In this document: positions 1 to 9,199 of the stretch, one piece after another | Layout of the letters: each line of letters opens with the position of its first letter | Numbering within the stretch: position 1 is the first letter of the stretch | Origin: GAS188 sp963794475 | GTDB lineage: Bacteria > Pseudomonadota > Alphaproteobacteria > Rhizobiales > Beijerinckiaceae | NCBI GenBank assembly: GCA_963794475.1 | Contig: CAWCDW010000005.1 | Span: 62,001 to 126,000, forward strand | Length of the DNA stretch: 64,000 nucleotides | Reading direction: 5' to 3' | Translations under genes and position numbers: made by a program | The notes under the pieces: generated by a model | The model's database searches: none | What the model saw: the letters and a program-made list of their open reading frames with translations, nothing else | What the model was told of the DNA's origin: nothing

Positions 1-996
1 CAGGGGGGAGGCGTCCCCGAGCAAGCGTTCGGCCTCGCGCGCGAGCGCTGGCTTTCCTGAATTGCCGATGGCGATGAGCACATTGCGGATGAAGCGATCG
101 CGTCCCGTGCGTTTCACCGGTGTGCCGGCGAAGAGCTTCCGGAACGCTGCATCATCAAGGCGGGCGAACTCGCCCAAGGGGCGATGCGAGAGCTCGTGGC
201 GCTCGGCCATGCGCATGTCATGGCTTGCCTTCGCATATTTGTTCCAGGGGCATATCGCGAGGCAATCGTCGCAACCGAAGATGCGGTTGCCGATCGCTTC
301 GCGGAATTCGCGCGGGATCGTTCCCTTGTGCTCGATCGTCAGGTAGGCGATGCAGCGGCGGGCATCGAGCCGATAAGGTGCGGGAAAAGCCTTCGTCGGG
401 CAGATGTCGAGGCAGCGCCGGCAGGAGCCGCAATGATCGGCGCCCGGGGCATCGACCGGAAGCTCTGCCGTCGTGAAGATCGCGCCCAGGAGAAGCCAGG
501 AGCCGAGCTCGCGCGAAAGGAGGACGGTGTGCTTACCTTGCCAGCCGAGCCCGGCGGCGGCGGCGAGCGGCTTTTCCATTACCGGCGCCGTATCGACGAA
601 GACCTTCACCTCCGCGCCGGCGAGCGAGACAAGGGTCTGCGCGAGCTCCTTCAGCCGCCCCTTGATCACGTCGTGATAGTCGCGCCGGCGCGCATAGGTC
701 GCGATGAGGCCGCTCTCGCGCTCGGCGAGCGCCTCCAGCGGGCTCGATGCCGGCGGCGCGTCGAGGCCGAGCATGACGATGCTGCGCACCCCTCCCCAAA
801 GCGCGCGCGGGGAGGCGCGCCGTTCCGGCTCTTGCGCCATCCACATCATGTCGGCGTGCTCGCCCGCCGAGAGCCATTCGCGAAGGCGCTGGCCGAACTC
901 CGGAACGGCCGCAGGCGAGGTTATGCCGAAAGCCGAGAAGCCGAGCTTCGCGGCGCGCGCCGCGAGCGCTGAGCGCAGCGTGGCAGCCTCGCTCAC
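1..996 (-). CDS. queG: Epoxyqueuosine reductase QueG (3' end outside window)
   Basis: QueG reduces epoxyqueuosine to queuosine, the last step of tRNA queuosine synthesis, using cobalamin and two 4Fe-4S clusters in the cytoplasm. One open frame runs from the window edge to a GTG at 996 that is preceded by a GGGAGGGG ribosome site. The cluster ligands are visible: CGSCRRCLDICP (Cys189, 192, 195, 199) and CDDCLAICPW (Cys242, 245, 249). The N-terminal half contains the family-typical stretch with RRRDYHDV. The frame is uninterrupted for 332 codons, so the protein is nearly complete and only the C-terminal tail is missing. The GST-like gene lies just upstream on the same strand, 34 bases away, so the two may be cotranscribed. 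Confidence 0.93.
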   Translation of the reverse strand, partial: MSEAATLRSALAARAAKLGFSAFGITSPAAVPEFGQRLREWLSAGEHADMMWMAQEPERRASPRALWGGVRSIVMLGLDAPPASSPLEALAERESGLIATYARRRDYHDVIKGRLKELAQTLVSLAGAEVKVFVDTAPVMEKPLAAAAGLGWQGKHTVLLSRELGSWLLLGAIFTTAELPVDAPGADHCGSCRRCLDICPTKAFPAPYRLDARRCIAYLTIEHKGTIPREFREAIGNRIFGCDDCLAICPWNKYAKASHDMRMAERHELSHRPLGEFARLDDAAFRKLFAGTPVKRTGRDRFIRNVLIAIGNSGKPALAREAERLLGDASPL

Positions 997-1030
997 CGCG
1001 CCCCTCCCTCGGGCGAACTCAACACGCCGC

Positions 1031-1726
1031 TCAGAAATCGAGATCGGCGTAATGCTCCGGCGGCGTGATGCCGGCAATGCGATCGGCGAGCAGCGGACGA
1101 AAGCTCGGCCGGGATTTCAGGCGCGAATACCATGTGCGCGCCGTTTCATCCTCGTCCCATGGCACGTCTCCAAGAAAGTCCATGCTCGAAAGCTGCGCGG
1201 CGGCGGCGAGATCCGCATAGGTCATGTACGAACCCGCGAGCCAATTGCGCTCGGCAAGCAGCCAGCCGATATATTTGAGATGATAGCGCAGATTGGTTCG
1301 CGCCGCCCGTATGGATACCATGTCGGGCGCCCCTCCGCCCTCGGCGCTCGACATGAAGCGCTTGAAGACCTTTTCGGTCACGAGGAAGGACGACACCTCG
1401 GTCTCGAATTTGTCCAGGAACCACCCCATGAGGCGCCGCACCTCGACGCGGCCTTCCGAGTCCTCCGGCAACAGCCGCCGCTCTCCCTGGGCAAGGCCCC
1501 GCGTCTCGTCGAGATATTCGGCGATCACCGACGCGCCGGGGACGGCGATCGAGGCTTCCGACAGCACCGGTGTCGTGCCAGCCGGGTTGAGCGCCAAGAA
1601 CTCGCGCCGCCTTTCCCAAATGCGTTCCTCCTTGAGCTCGACCTCGACCCCCATCTCGCCGAGGACGAGGCGGATGAAGCGAGAGTGCGGGCAAATGGGA
1701 TGATGATGCAGCGTTGCCATTGCCAT
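1031..1726 (-). CDS. Glutathione S-transferase family protein
   Basis: About 231 residues with a two-domain GST layout. An N-terminal thioredoxin-like half begins MAMATLHHHPICPHSRF and contains the cis-proline region NPAGTTPVL, followed by the glutathione-contacting ESAxI-like segment (here ASVIAEYLDE). A helical C-terminal half follows. The cytosolic role is probably glutathione conjugation or reduction, but the substrate cannot be told. An upstream in-frame ATG at 1756 would add a Pro-rich leader unlike GSTs, so I place the start at 1726 (1720 is also possible). No strong ribosome site is visible. The gene is followed by queG on the same strand, an arrangement seen in other Hyphomicrobiales. 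Confidence 0.85.
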   Translation of the reverse strand: MAMATLHHHPICPHSRFIRLVLGEMGVEVELKEERIWERRREFLALNPAGTTPVLSEASIAVPGASVIAEYLDETRGLAQGERRLLPEDSEGRVEVRRLMGWFLDKFETEVSSFLVTEKVFKRFMSSAEGGGAPDMVSIRAARTNLRYHLKYIGWLLAERNWLAGSYMTYADLAAAAQLSSMDFLGDVPWDEDETARTWYSRLKSRPSFRPLLADRIAGITPPEHYADLDF

Positions 1727-1972
1727 TCGTGGTGTCGGGAGTGAGCCGGGCGCCAATGGGCCCCTCGGTCGGGGCTGGCGAGGTCGCGCCCCCTATAAGA
1801 CGGGCATTCACCAGCGGCAACCCACGCGACACCCACGCGACCCCCGACGAGCACTCGATGCCGACGCCAGCGTGGGCACCAAGCGGATAGCCAAGCCAAG
1901 CAGGCTGGCGCGGCGCTTTGGGTCGCTTCCGAGGAGCAAGGAAATTTCCTGGGGCTGTGGAGAATTTTTTAC

Positions 1973-2001
1973 TTGACCCTAACCGATTCGGGACCCATAT
2001 G
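1973..2001 (+). promoter_or_regulatory. Likely sigma-70 promoter and leader of speD
   Basis: TTGACC (1973-1978) and CATATG (1996-2001) are separated by 17 bases, a good housekeeping promoter match, about 105 bases before the speD start. The transcript would begin near 2008 and carry a leader of roughly 95 bases that opens with the near-palindrome GCGCTTCGAAGCGC. The rest of the 1757-2105 gap shows no convincing gene. Confidence 0.5.
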
Positions 2002-2105
2002 CGCGCTTCGAAGCGCGTCGCCACACGCTTGGATTCACGGGGCGCTTTGTAGATGACTTCGCTCCGGCTTGCCGGGTCTGCATCTGCTGGTTGGGGAGGG
2101 TTCCC

Positions 2106-2585
2106 ATGGATCGAGACGCCCTCTTCCAATCGGGGATGGACTTGGAGCTTCCAAGCACCACCCGAAAGGAAGACACTTCCTATATCGGTTCGTTCGTCTC
2201 CGACGACGACCGCAAGGATCACCTCGTGGTGAAGAACGGCGTACGTTGCGCCGGGACGCATCTCATTATCGAGCTCTACGAGGCGAAGCACCTCGACGAT
2301 ATCGGCCATATTGACAAGGCTCTGCGCGCCTGCGTCAAGGCCGCCGGCGCGACGCTTCTGCACATTCACCTGCACCACTTCGAACCGAACGGTGGCGTGT
2401 CGGGCGTCGCCGTTCTGGCGGAGAGCCATATATCCATCCATACCTGGCCCGAATGCGGCTACGCGGCGCTCGACGTGTTCATGTGCGGCGAAACGTCGCC
2501 CGAAAAATGCGTGCCGGTCCTCAAGAAGGCTTTCGGCGCGAAGCGCGTCGAGGTGGAGACGCTCTTGCGCGGCAAGGGCATTTGA
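2106..2585 (+). CDS. speD: S-adenosylmethionine decarboxylase proenzyme
   Basis: Makes decarboxylated S-adenosylmethionine, the aminopropyl donor for spermidine. The product is a 159-residue bacterial-type proenzyme that should cleave itself between Glu106 and Ser107 in AESHISIHTWPE; Ser107 becomes the pyruvoyl cofactor. The HLHHFEPNGGVSGVAVL strand before the cleavage site and ECGYAALDVFMCG after it are also typical of the family. I use the ATG at 2106 because GGGGAGGG sits at the right distance; an in-frame codon at 2091 has no such site. The aminopropyltransferase speE follows on the same strand after 203 bases. Confidence 0.95.
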   Translation: MDRDALFQSGMDLELPSTTRKEDTSYIGSFVSDDDRKDHLVVKNGVRCAGTHLIIELYEAKHLDDIGHIDKALRACVKAAGATLLHIHLHHFEPNGGVSGVAVLAESHISIHTWPECGYAALDVFMCGETSPEKCVPVLKKAFGAKRVEVETLLRGKGI

Positions 2586-2617
2586 GCCGCGAAGCCTTGG
2601 GCGGTCGGCGCGAGACG

Positions 2618-2643
2618 ATGAGGCGCGGTTCGCCGCGCCTCAT
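2618..2643 (+). terminator. UUCG-capped hairpin after speD
   Basis: A perfect 11-base stem (ATGAGGCGCGG at 2618-2628 pairing with 2633-2643) is closed by a TTCG tetraloop 33 bases after the speD stop. The following TCATTTC is only weakly T-rich. It could end or attenuate transcription between speD and speE, or protect the 3' end of the speD message. Confidence 0.6.
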
Positions 2644-2788
2644 TCATTTCGGCGCGGCCACGCTCGGCTCGTCAAGCGGCAAGGCCGCTCGGTGGCGGCA
2701 ATTCCCCTTCCCGTAAATCGATCCCGATCGCGCGACAGCTCATCGGCCTGCCGATGAAGCGCGCGTGCCCTCTCACAGGCTGATCATC

Positions 2789-3673
2789 ATGAACGATAAG
2801 CGTTACATTCCCGAAACCTTGTTCGACGAGCTTGGCTTTCGCATGAGCTTCGCGGCGGAGAAGATTGTGTTCCAAGGGCAAGGGGATTTGCAGAGCCTCG
2901 TCCTGTTCGAGAACAAACGCTTCGGGCGCATGCTCATGCTCGATGGCGCGACCCAGGTCACGACGGCCGACGAGTTCATCTATTCGGAAATGATGAGCCA
3001 TGTGCCGATCCTCGCCCACGGCCAATGCGAGGACGTGCTCATCATCGGCGGCGGCGATTGCCTGATCGCCGAGGAGGTGCTCAAGCACAAGGGCGTGAAG
3101 CGTTGCGTGCAGGTCGAGATCGATAAGGCCGTGCTCGACTTCTCCAAGGAATATTTCCTCGAATGGAATCGTCCCTTCTTCGAGGACAAGCGTGTGGAGA
3201 GCGTCATTGCCGACGGCATGCATTATGTGACAGACGGCAAAAATCACGGTCGCTTCGACGCCATCATCGTCGATTCGACCGATCCTCAAGGCCCGGGCGC
3301 GGTGCTGTTCTCGCGCAAATTCTACGAGGGGGCGAAGCACTGCCTCAAGGGAGGCGGCGTGATGGTGACGCAAAATGGCGTGCCGTTCTTCCAGCCCGAA
3401 GAGCTCGCCTCGACGATCGGCATCTGGTGCGGAATGTTCGCAGACCCTTATGCTTACGTGGCCGCCATCCCGACGTATGTCGGTGGGCACATGACGATGG
3501 GCTTTGCGACGCAGGACAAGGCATTGCGCGCCATTGCGCTTTCGACGTTGGAAGAGCGCTTCGCCGCGGCGAAGCTCTCAACCCGCTATTATACACCCGA
3601 GGTGCACAAGGCGGCGTTCGCACTGCCGCGCTTCATTCGCGATCTCGTCGAGAAGGCGCTCGGGAAGGGTTGA
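2789..3673 (+). CDS. speE: Polyamine aminopropyltransferase (spermidine synthase)
   Basis: Transfers the aminopropyl group from decarboxylated S-adenosylmethionine to putrescine, giving spermidine and methylthioadenosine. The 294-residue protein has the family's N-terminal beta region, the nucleotide-binding DVLIIGGGDCLIAEE (GGGDG-type loop with Cys in the last position), the acidic VEIDKAVL motif, and DAIIVDSTDPQGPG with the catalytic-region Asp. I start at 2789 (MNDKRYIPETL), which matches the usual SpeE N-terminus; a codon at 2765 adds an atypical leader. It pairs functionally with speD upstream. The 203-base gap with a strong hairpin suggests that the two genes may be partly uncoupled. 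Confidence 0.95.
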   Translation: MNDKRYIPETLFDELGFRMSFAAEKIVFQGQGDLQSLVLFENKRFGRMLMLDGATQVTTADEFIYSEMMSHVPILAHGQCEDVLIIGGGDCLIAEEVLKHKGVKRCVQVEIDKAVLDFSKEYFLEWNRPFFEDKRVESVIADGMHYVTDGKNHGRFDAIIVDSTDPQGPGAVLFSRKFYEGAKHCLKGGGVMVTQNGVPFFQPEELASTIGIWCGMFADPYAYVAAIPTYVGGHMTMGFATQDKALRAIALSTLEERFAAAKLSTRYYTPEVHKAAFALPRFIRDLVEKALGKG

Positions 3674-3690
3674 AGCCCGCCTTCGCAGCC

Positions 3691-5487
3691 CTACTGATTG
3701 GCGCTTGCCTTCACATCGAGCTTGTCGAGAATCGCGGCAGGGTTGGGCCCTCCGCCGGCCATCAGATCGGTGATCCCAAGGCCGTTCGCATCCTTGGCCT
3801 TCACCGAAACCGTGAGGTTCTTCGGCTTTGCGATGAAGCTTGCCACCGCATTGCCAAGGGCCTTGGCGCTGTCCGAGCCGCCGAGCAATTGCGGGATGCC
3901 GAGCGCGGCCTGCGTGCCCCATGAAGCGCGTAATTTGTCGGGCGTCGTCTTTTGAGCGGTCGCCATACGCGCGACGATCTTATCGAGGAGCCCGGTGTTC
4001 TCGATCCGCAAGCTCGCGTCACCTAGCGTGATGCCGAGGCCGGCAACCTGCATTTGCGCTAGCGAACCCGCAAAGAGCTCGCGCGGCACGTTGCCGAGCG
4101 TGGCCTTCAGGTTGACAGAGCCCATGTCGACGCCCTTGGCGCTGATCTCATTGACGTTCAGCGATTTGCCGCTCTCGTTCCAGACGATATCGGTGCCGGT
4201 GGAGAAGTCGACGGCCTTGTAGCCGAGTTGTAGGAGCTCGGCGGCTTGGCCCTTGAGCGAGCTTGCATCCGCGGCAAAACGGTCGAGCCGGGATTGAAGG
4301 CTCGTTGGGATCGCCCCGACGTAGTTGCCGAGCTTGATTTCATAACCCGCGAGCTTGAAGCTTTGCGGGGATGAATTTTGAGGAATATCGACGTCGACAT
4401 CGCTCACTTCGATGGCGTCGAGATGCGGGATCGCGCTACGCCAATCGAGATTTTTCATCGCGTCTTCATTCAACTCGCCACCCTTGCTGAGCGCCGACAT
4501 CGAGGCGAGAAACGGCTTGAGATCCAAGCCGAGGAACGCGCCGCGGCCAAGCTTCACATGTCCGCCCGCCGCGCTGACATCCAAGCCCTCGATTCTCCAC
4601 TCGGTAATACGAGAATTGGCGATGGCGCCGAGCTTGACGGTCTGGATCGAACCGCTTTTGAACGATGGGTCCGGCACCTTGAAGGTGATGTCTGAAACGG
4701 ACATGCCATCGAAGGCAATCGCGTCGTAGAAATCAGCAAGCACCGACACCATTTTGGCGGCCGCCGCGGGCGCGCGCGTTTTGTCCGGCAGCATCGCCTG
4801 CTTCAATGCGGGGATCATATCGGCGAGCGGCGTGACCAGGGGGCGTGCTTTCACGGCGCCGGCACTCACATGTCCGATATTGACTTCCACGCCACTGGCA
4901 TCCGCAGAATGCCAGTTTTCCAAAGTGCTCGGACCCGAGATTTGCTTGAGCGCTTCGCCCGGCTGAGCCGTCGCGTAAATGAACCGCACCACACCCGCGA
5001 AATCATAATCGGTGACGAGAAGCTTTCCGATGGAGGTATTGAGCGAACGCGGGCCTTTGACGTCGCTCGACATGCCGGCGATGGCGACGCGCGCCGCCTT
5101 GCCGCCCTTGATGTCCTCCATGTGCGTGTCACGATAGGCAAGACTTTGGGTCATGGGCGGCCCGTTGCCGACGCCCGGCGCGGTGAACTCGAGCCGGATT
5201 TCGGGAATGACGACCGAGGTCGCGTCGAATTTCGACAGGACATCGGCCGTGGACAACCCCCAGGGGCCCTCTACGAGCGCTTGCAAATCGGCCTTCGAAA
5301 GGGAGGAGCCGCTGATCTCGATATGGGGAATGGTGAGCGACCCACCCTCGAATGTCGTCGTGATATTGTCGAAGGATACGTCCTGCGCCGCGAGCGCGGG
5401 CGCGATCAGGCCGAACGTGCCGAAGCTCGCGAACGGCGCAACGGCGATGAGGTTGAGCCCAAGGGCGAGCACTGGAAAACGCTTCAT
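3691..5487 (-). CDS. Large exported protein of unknown function
   Basis: I do not recognise this 598-residue protein. It begins with a clear Sec signal peptide (MKRFPVLALGLNLIAVAPF, cleavage near ALAAQD at about residues 32-35). The rest is rich in short alternating hydrophobic/polar strands, with recurring phrases of the type MSVSDITFKVPDPSFKSG, LDAIEVSDVDVDIPQNSS and GVDMGSVNLKATLGNV. That resembles beta-rich periplasmic proteins such as the AsmA or YdgA type, but this is only an impression of fold. There is no obvious catalytic motif, Cys pair or C-terminal anchor. It ends 17 bases from speE, convergently. The A-type Fe-S carrier gene lies upstream on the same strand, 186 bases away. Confidence 0.8.
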   Translation of the reverse strand: MKRFPVLALGLNLIAVAPFASFGTFGLIAPALAAQDVSFDNITTTFEGGSLTIPHIEISGSSLSKADLQALVEGPWGLSTADVLSKFDATSVVIPEIRLEFTAPGVGNGPPMTQSLAYRDTHMEDIKGGKAARVAIAGMSSDVKGPRSLNTSIGKLLVTDYDFAGVVRFIYATAQPGEALKQISGPSTLENWHSADASGVEVNIGHVSAGAVKARPLVTPLADMIPALKQAMLPDKTRAPAAAAKMVSVLADFYDAIAFDGMSVSDITFKVPDPSFKSGSIQTVKLGAIANSRITEWRIEGLDVSAAGGHVKLGRGAFLGLDLKPFLASMSALSKGGELNEDAMKNLDWRSAIPHLDAIEVSDVDVDIPQNSSPQSFKLAGYEIKLGNYVGAIPTSLQSRLDRFAADASSLKGQAAELLQLGYKAVDFSTGTDIVWNESGKSLNVNEISAKGVDMGSVNLKATLGNVPRELFAGSLAQMQVAGLGITLGDASLRIENTGLLDKIVARMATAQKTTPDKLRASWGTQAALGIPQLLGGSDSAKALGNAVASFIAKPKNLTVSVKAKDANGLGITDLMAGGGPNPAAILDKLDVKASANQ

Positions 5488-5673
5488 ATTCGCTCCTGCT
5501 CAGGAATTTGCGTCGGTTGGACCGAGGCGAGGCATTACGCGCCTTTAGCGCATGCCGGCTTTAAGAAGAAGCGCCATCCTGCTCTAAACTTTGAGTGGAA
5601 CATTCTTTTTCGAAAAAAGCAGCTTCCGGTTTCGGGGGGCGTGCCCCAGTCGATTGAGGCCCTGGAGGTCGCG

Positions 5674-6024
5674 TCAAACGGAAAACGACGTGCCGCAACC
5701 GCAGGACGAGGTAGCGTTCGGATTGTCGAAGCGGAAGGATTGGCCGATGAGATCGTCGACAAAATCGAGCCGCGAGCCTTGTAGAAAGGGAAGCGACACT
5801 TCGTCAATGGCGACCCGCGCTCCATCCCTCTCGATCACCAGGTCATCGGGGCTTGCATCGTTTACGACATCGAATGCGTATTGAAATCCGGAGCATCCCC
5901 CTCCGCTCACGGAGATCCGCAGAAGCGAGCCTTCCGCTTCCTGCTTCATGATCTCGCAGATGCGCCGCGCCGCGCGCTCGCTCAAGGTCAAGGGAATGTC
6001 CTGCGCAAGGGAAGCATCAACCAT
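5674..6024 (-). CDS. erpA: A-type iron-sulfur carrier (ErpA/HesB family)
   Basis: A 116-residue cytosolic scaffold/carrier that delivers Fe-S clusters to target enzymes. All three cluster cysteines are present: Cys in SGGGCSGFQY and the pair in SSCGCGTSFSV at the C-terminus. Length and motif spacing fit ErpA/IscA; choosing ErpA over IscA rests on the absence of isc/suf genes nearby and is not certain. It is divergent from dgt across 62 bases, which must hold both promoters. This erpA/dgt divergent pair is common in alphaproteobacteria. Confidence 0.9.
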   Translation of the reverse strand: MVDASLAQDIPLTLSERAARRICEIMKQEAEGSLLRISVSGGGCSGFQYAFDVVNDASPDDLVIERDGARVAIDEVSLPFLQGSRLDFVDDLIGQSFRFDNPNATSSCGCGTSFSV

Positions 6025-6086
6025 GAAAAAGCCTTCTTTCGTCCGTGCCGCGATTGCGTCGTGACACCGCTATAACGTAATTCGCC

Positions 6087-7334
6087 ATGATGAATGATTC
6101 AACGCGCGGCGGGAAGGAAAGGCGCGTCGGCGAGCGCTGGCGCGCGGATTATGCCGTCGATCCCTCGAGCTCGCGCGGCCGCCTGATAACCGAGCCGCCC
6201 TCCGCGACACGCTCCGAATTCCAGCGCGATCGCGACCGGATCATCCATTCCACGGCATTTCGGCGCCTGGCGCACAAGACGCAAGTCTTTCTTTACCATG
6301 AAGGGGACCATTTTCGCTCGCGCCTCACCCATACGATCGAGGTCGCGCAAATCGCCCGTTCGCTCGCAAGAGCGCTGGGGCTCGATGAGGACCTCGCCGA
6401 AGCCCTCGCATTGGCGCATGACCTCGGCCATACGCCCTTCGGCCATACGGGGGAGGATGCGCTCGACGATTGCATGCGAGATTACGGAGGTTTCGACCAT
6501 AATGCGCAAGCCTTGCGCCTCGTGACCCGGCTGGAGCGCCGCTACGCGCATTTCGACGGCCTCAACCTCACTTGGGAGACGCTCGAAGGCCTCGTCAAGC
6601 ACAATGGCCCGATGCTTGACCGGAGGGGAAGACCGACCGGGCGATATCGCCAGCGGGGCGTGCCGCTCGCCATCCTCGAATATGACGCGCGCCATCCGCT
6701 CGAGCTCATGCGGTTCGCGAGCGGTGAGGCCCAAGTCGCGGCCATTGCCGATGACATCGCTTACGATGCACACGACATCGACGACGGCACGAGGTCTGGG
6801 CTTCTCGATGCGGGAAACCTCCGCGAAGTTGCTTTTCTCGCAGGGCTCCTCGACGAGATCGAGGCCGAGACGCCGAAGCTCGCTCCGCCCCGCCTCGTCA
6901 ACGAACTCGTGCGACGGGTGATCACGCGTTTCGTCGAGGATGTGATCGTGGAGAGCCGCTCGCGTCTTGCCGCTCTGGCGCCGCGCTCTGCCGCCGACAT
7001 TCGCGCCGGCGCTTCGTCCATTGCCGGCTTCTCGTCTCCATTCGAGGCGGCCGATCGCGACATCAAGCGCCTCTTGTTCCGGCGTGTTTATCGCGACGAA
7101 AAAGTGATGCGCATGCGGGCCGAAGCCGACGGTATTCTGCGCGATCTTTTCACGCATTTTTTCGCCGCGCCTGACCTCATGCCGGACGAATGGGGGGAGG
7201 GGCTCGACGGCGCCGACGAGGCTCGCCGTGCGCGCCGCGTCGCCGATTACATTGCGGGAATGACGGATCGCTACGCGGCCGCGGAGCATTGTCGATTGAC
7301 CGGCCGCAACACAACGCCAGGTGAGATGGGATGA
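6087..7334 (+). CDS. dgt: Deoxyguanosinetriphosphate triphosphohydrolase-like protein
   Basis: An HD-domain dNTP triphosphohydrolase that would cut dGTP or other dNTPs to the nucleoside plus triphosphate. The metal-binding residues are seen in order: His of SRLTHTIEVAQIAR, the His-Asp of LAHDLGHTPFGHTGED, and a later Asp in AAIADDIAYDAHDIDDG. Its 415 residues match the shorter alphaproteobacterial Dgt type. The N-terminal RGRLITEPPS-RSEFQRDRDRIIHS region is also characteristic. The start is one of two adjacent ATGs (6087 or 6090). The stop overlaps the start of the next gene in an ATGA arrangement, so the two are probably translationally coupled. Confidence 0.92.
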   Translation: MMNDSTRGGKERRVGERWRADYAVDPSSSRGRLITEPPSATRSEFQRDRDRIIHSTAFRRLAHKTQVFLYHEGDHFRSRLTHTIEVAQIARSLARALGLDEDLAEALALAHDLGHTPFGHTGEDALDDCMRDYGGFDHNAQALRLVTRLERRYAHFDGLNLTWETLEGLVKHNGPMLDRRGRPTGRYRQRGVPLAILEYDARHPLELMRFASGEAQVAAIADDIAYDAHDIDDGTRSGLLDAGNLREVAFLAGLLDEIEAETPKLAPPRLVNELVRRVITRFVEDVIVESRSRLAALAPRSAADIRAGASSIAGFSSPFEAADRDIKRLLFRRVYRDEKVMRMRAEADGILRDLFTHFFAAPDLMPDEWGEGLDGADEARRARRVADYIAGMTDRYAAAEHCRLTGRNTTPGEMG

Positions 7335-9169
7335 TGCAGGACCGATTGTCGCGCAGCCGCTTCCAGAGCTTCTCCGAGGCTTCCGAGCGCGCCGAAGGGC
7401 CGGGGCGGCTCGCCGCTTTGCGCAAGGCCCTGAAGAAAGACGGGCTCGACGGCTTCCTCGTGCCGAAAGCCGATGCGCATCAGAGCGAATATGTGCCGAA
7501 ATCGGAAGAGCGTTTCGCCTGGCTCACCGGCTTCACGGGCTCGGCGGGGCTGTGCGTGGTGCTGCCCGAGATCGCGGCAATCTTCGTCGACGGGCGCTAC
7601 ACCTTGCAAGTGCGTGAGGAGGTCGATCAGTCGGCGTTTACTCCCGTTTCCACCGTCGATGTTTCGGTCGAGGATTGGCTCGCGGAACATGCTCTGCGGA
7701 AGGCGGCGATCGGCTTTGATCCCGCGCTTCATACACCCGACGCGGTCGAGCGCCTGAGCAAGGCCGCCGCGCGGGCGGGAGCGCGCCTCGTTGCCGTCCG
7801 CCAGAACCCGATCGACGCGATCTGGGTCGACCGGCCCGAGCCCCCAAGCGAAGCCGTGGTGCTGCACGATATGCGCTTTGCTGGCGAAAGCGCTGCCGAC
7901 AAGATCAAGCGCGTCCAGGCAGCGCTCGAGAAGGAGAAGCTCGACGCGCTCGTGGTCAGCGATCCGCATGCGCTGTGTTGGCTTTTCAACATCCGCGGCG
8001 GCGACGCGGCCCATACGCCTCTCGTCATCGGCTACGCCATCCTGCCGAGGAGCGGCCGCCCGAGCCTCTTCCTCGACGCCCGCAAGCTCGACAATGCGGT
8101 GCGCGCATCGCTCGCCGAGCTTGCCGAGGTCGAGGAGCCGACGCGCTTCGAGGAAGGCTTGCGCGCTCTCGGCGCCGCGAAGGCGCGCGTACGGCTCGAT
8201 GCCGCGACGGCGGGTGAGCGCTTGCGGGTCGCGATCAAGGAGGCAGGCGGCGTGCCCGATATCGGGCGCGATCCGATCGCGCTGATGAAGGCCGTGAAGA
8301 ACGCGACCGAGATCGAGGGCTCACGACAAGCTCATCTGCGTGACGGGGTCGCGGTGACGCGCTTCCTCGCCTGGCTCGCCAAAGAGGCGCCGCGCGGCGC
8401 GGTTACCGAGATCGATGCGGCGCGCAAGCTCGAGGAATGCCGTATCGAGACGGGTTTGCTCAAGCAGCTATCCTTTCCGACGATCGCCGGGGCAGGGCCG
8501 CACGCGGCGATCCCTCATTACCGGGTGACGACCAAAACGAACCGCAAGATCACGCCCGGTATCTTCCTTGTCGATTCGGGGGGCCAATATCAGGACGGTA
8601 CGACCGACATCACCCGCACGATCGCCATCGGTCTGCCTTCGGAAGAGATGCGGGATCGCTTCACGCGCGTGCTGAAGGGACATATCGCGATCGCCACGGC
8701 GGTCTTCCCGAAAGGAAGCTCCGGCGCGCGTCTCGACGGCTTCGCGCGCCGGCCGCTTTGGGAGGCGGGGCTCGATTTCGACCATGGCACCGGCCACGGC
8801 ATCGGCTCCTTCCTCTCCGTCCATGAAGGCCCTCAAAGGATCTCGGTGCTCGGCAATGTGCCGCTCGAACCCGGAATGATCGTGTCGAACGAGCCCGGCT
8901 ATTACAAAGCGGGCGAATACGGCATCCGGATCGAAAATCTCGTCCTCGTCGAGAGGCGTCAAATGGCGGGGGCGGATCGCGAGTATTTCGGATTTGAAAC
9001 GCTCTCGCTTGCGCCAATCGATTTATCGTTGATTGATTCAAGCCTGCTCACCGCAGCCGAGACCGCCTGGCTCAATGCCTATCACGGGCGCGTGCGCGCC
9101 GCGCTCTCCCCCTTTCTCGATCGTGAGACGGCGCGCTGGCTCGGCGAGGTTACGCGTCCGCTGGCATGA
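7331..9169 (+). CDS. Xaa-Pro aminopeptidase (aminopeptidase P, M24B)
   Basis: A 612-residue metallo-aminopeptidase that removes N-terminal residues preceding proline. It has the three-domain eukaryote-like layout: two creatinase-type N-terminal domains (about residues 20-310), then a pita-bread catalytic domain. Metal ligands are visible in DSGGQYQDGTTDITRT (two Asp), HGTGHGIGSFLSVHEGP (His) and NEPGYYKAGEYGIRIEN (Glu). The C-terminal extension (WLNAYHGRVRAALSPFL) is typical of the long form. It starts inside the dgt stop (ATGA at 7331) and ends 30 bases before the convergent PAP2 gene. The product is probably cytosolic, since no signal peptide is seen. Confidence 0.93.
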   Translation: MMQDRLSRSRFQSFSEASERAEGPGRLAALRKALKKDGLDGFLVPKADAHQSEYVPKSEERFAWLTGFTGSAGLCVVLPEIAAIFVDGRYTLQVREEVDQSAFTPVSTVDVSVEDWLAEHALRKAAIGFDPALHTPDAVERLSKAAARAGARLVAVRQNPIDAIWVDRPEPPSEAVVLHDMRFAGESAADKIKRVQAALEKEKLDALVVSDPHALCWLFNIRGGDAAHTPLVIGYAILPRSGRPSLFLDARKLDNAVRASLAELAEVEEPTRFEEGLRALGAAKARVRLDAATAGERLRVAIKEAGGVPDIGRDPIALMKAVKNATEIEGSRQAHLRDGVAVTRFLAWLAKEAPRGAVTEIDAARKLEECRIETGLLKQLSFPTIAGAGPHAAIPHYRVTTKTNRKITPGIFLVDSGGQYQDGTTDITRTIAIGLPSEEMRDRFTRVLKGHIAIATAVFPKGSSGARLDGFARRPLWEAGLDFDHGTGHGIGSFLSVHEGPQRISVLGNVPLEPGMIVSNEPGYYKAGEYGIRIENLVLVERRQMAGADREYFGFETLSLAPIDLSLIDSSLLTAAETAWLNAYHGRVRAALSPFLDRETARWLGEVTRPLA

Positions 9170-9199
9170 GGCGTAAAGGGCATGCGCAAGGAGCAAAGC

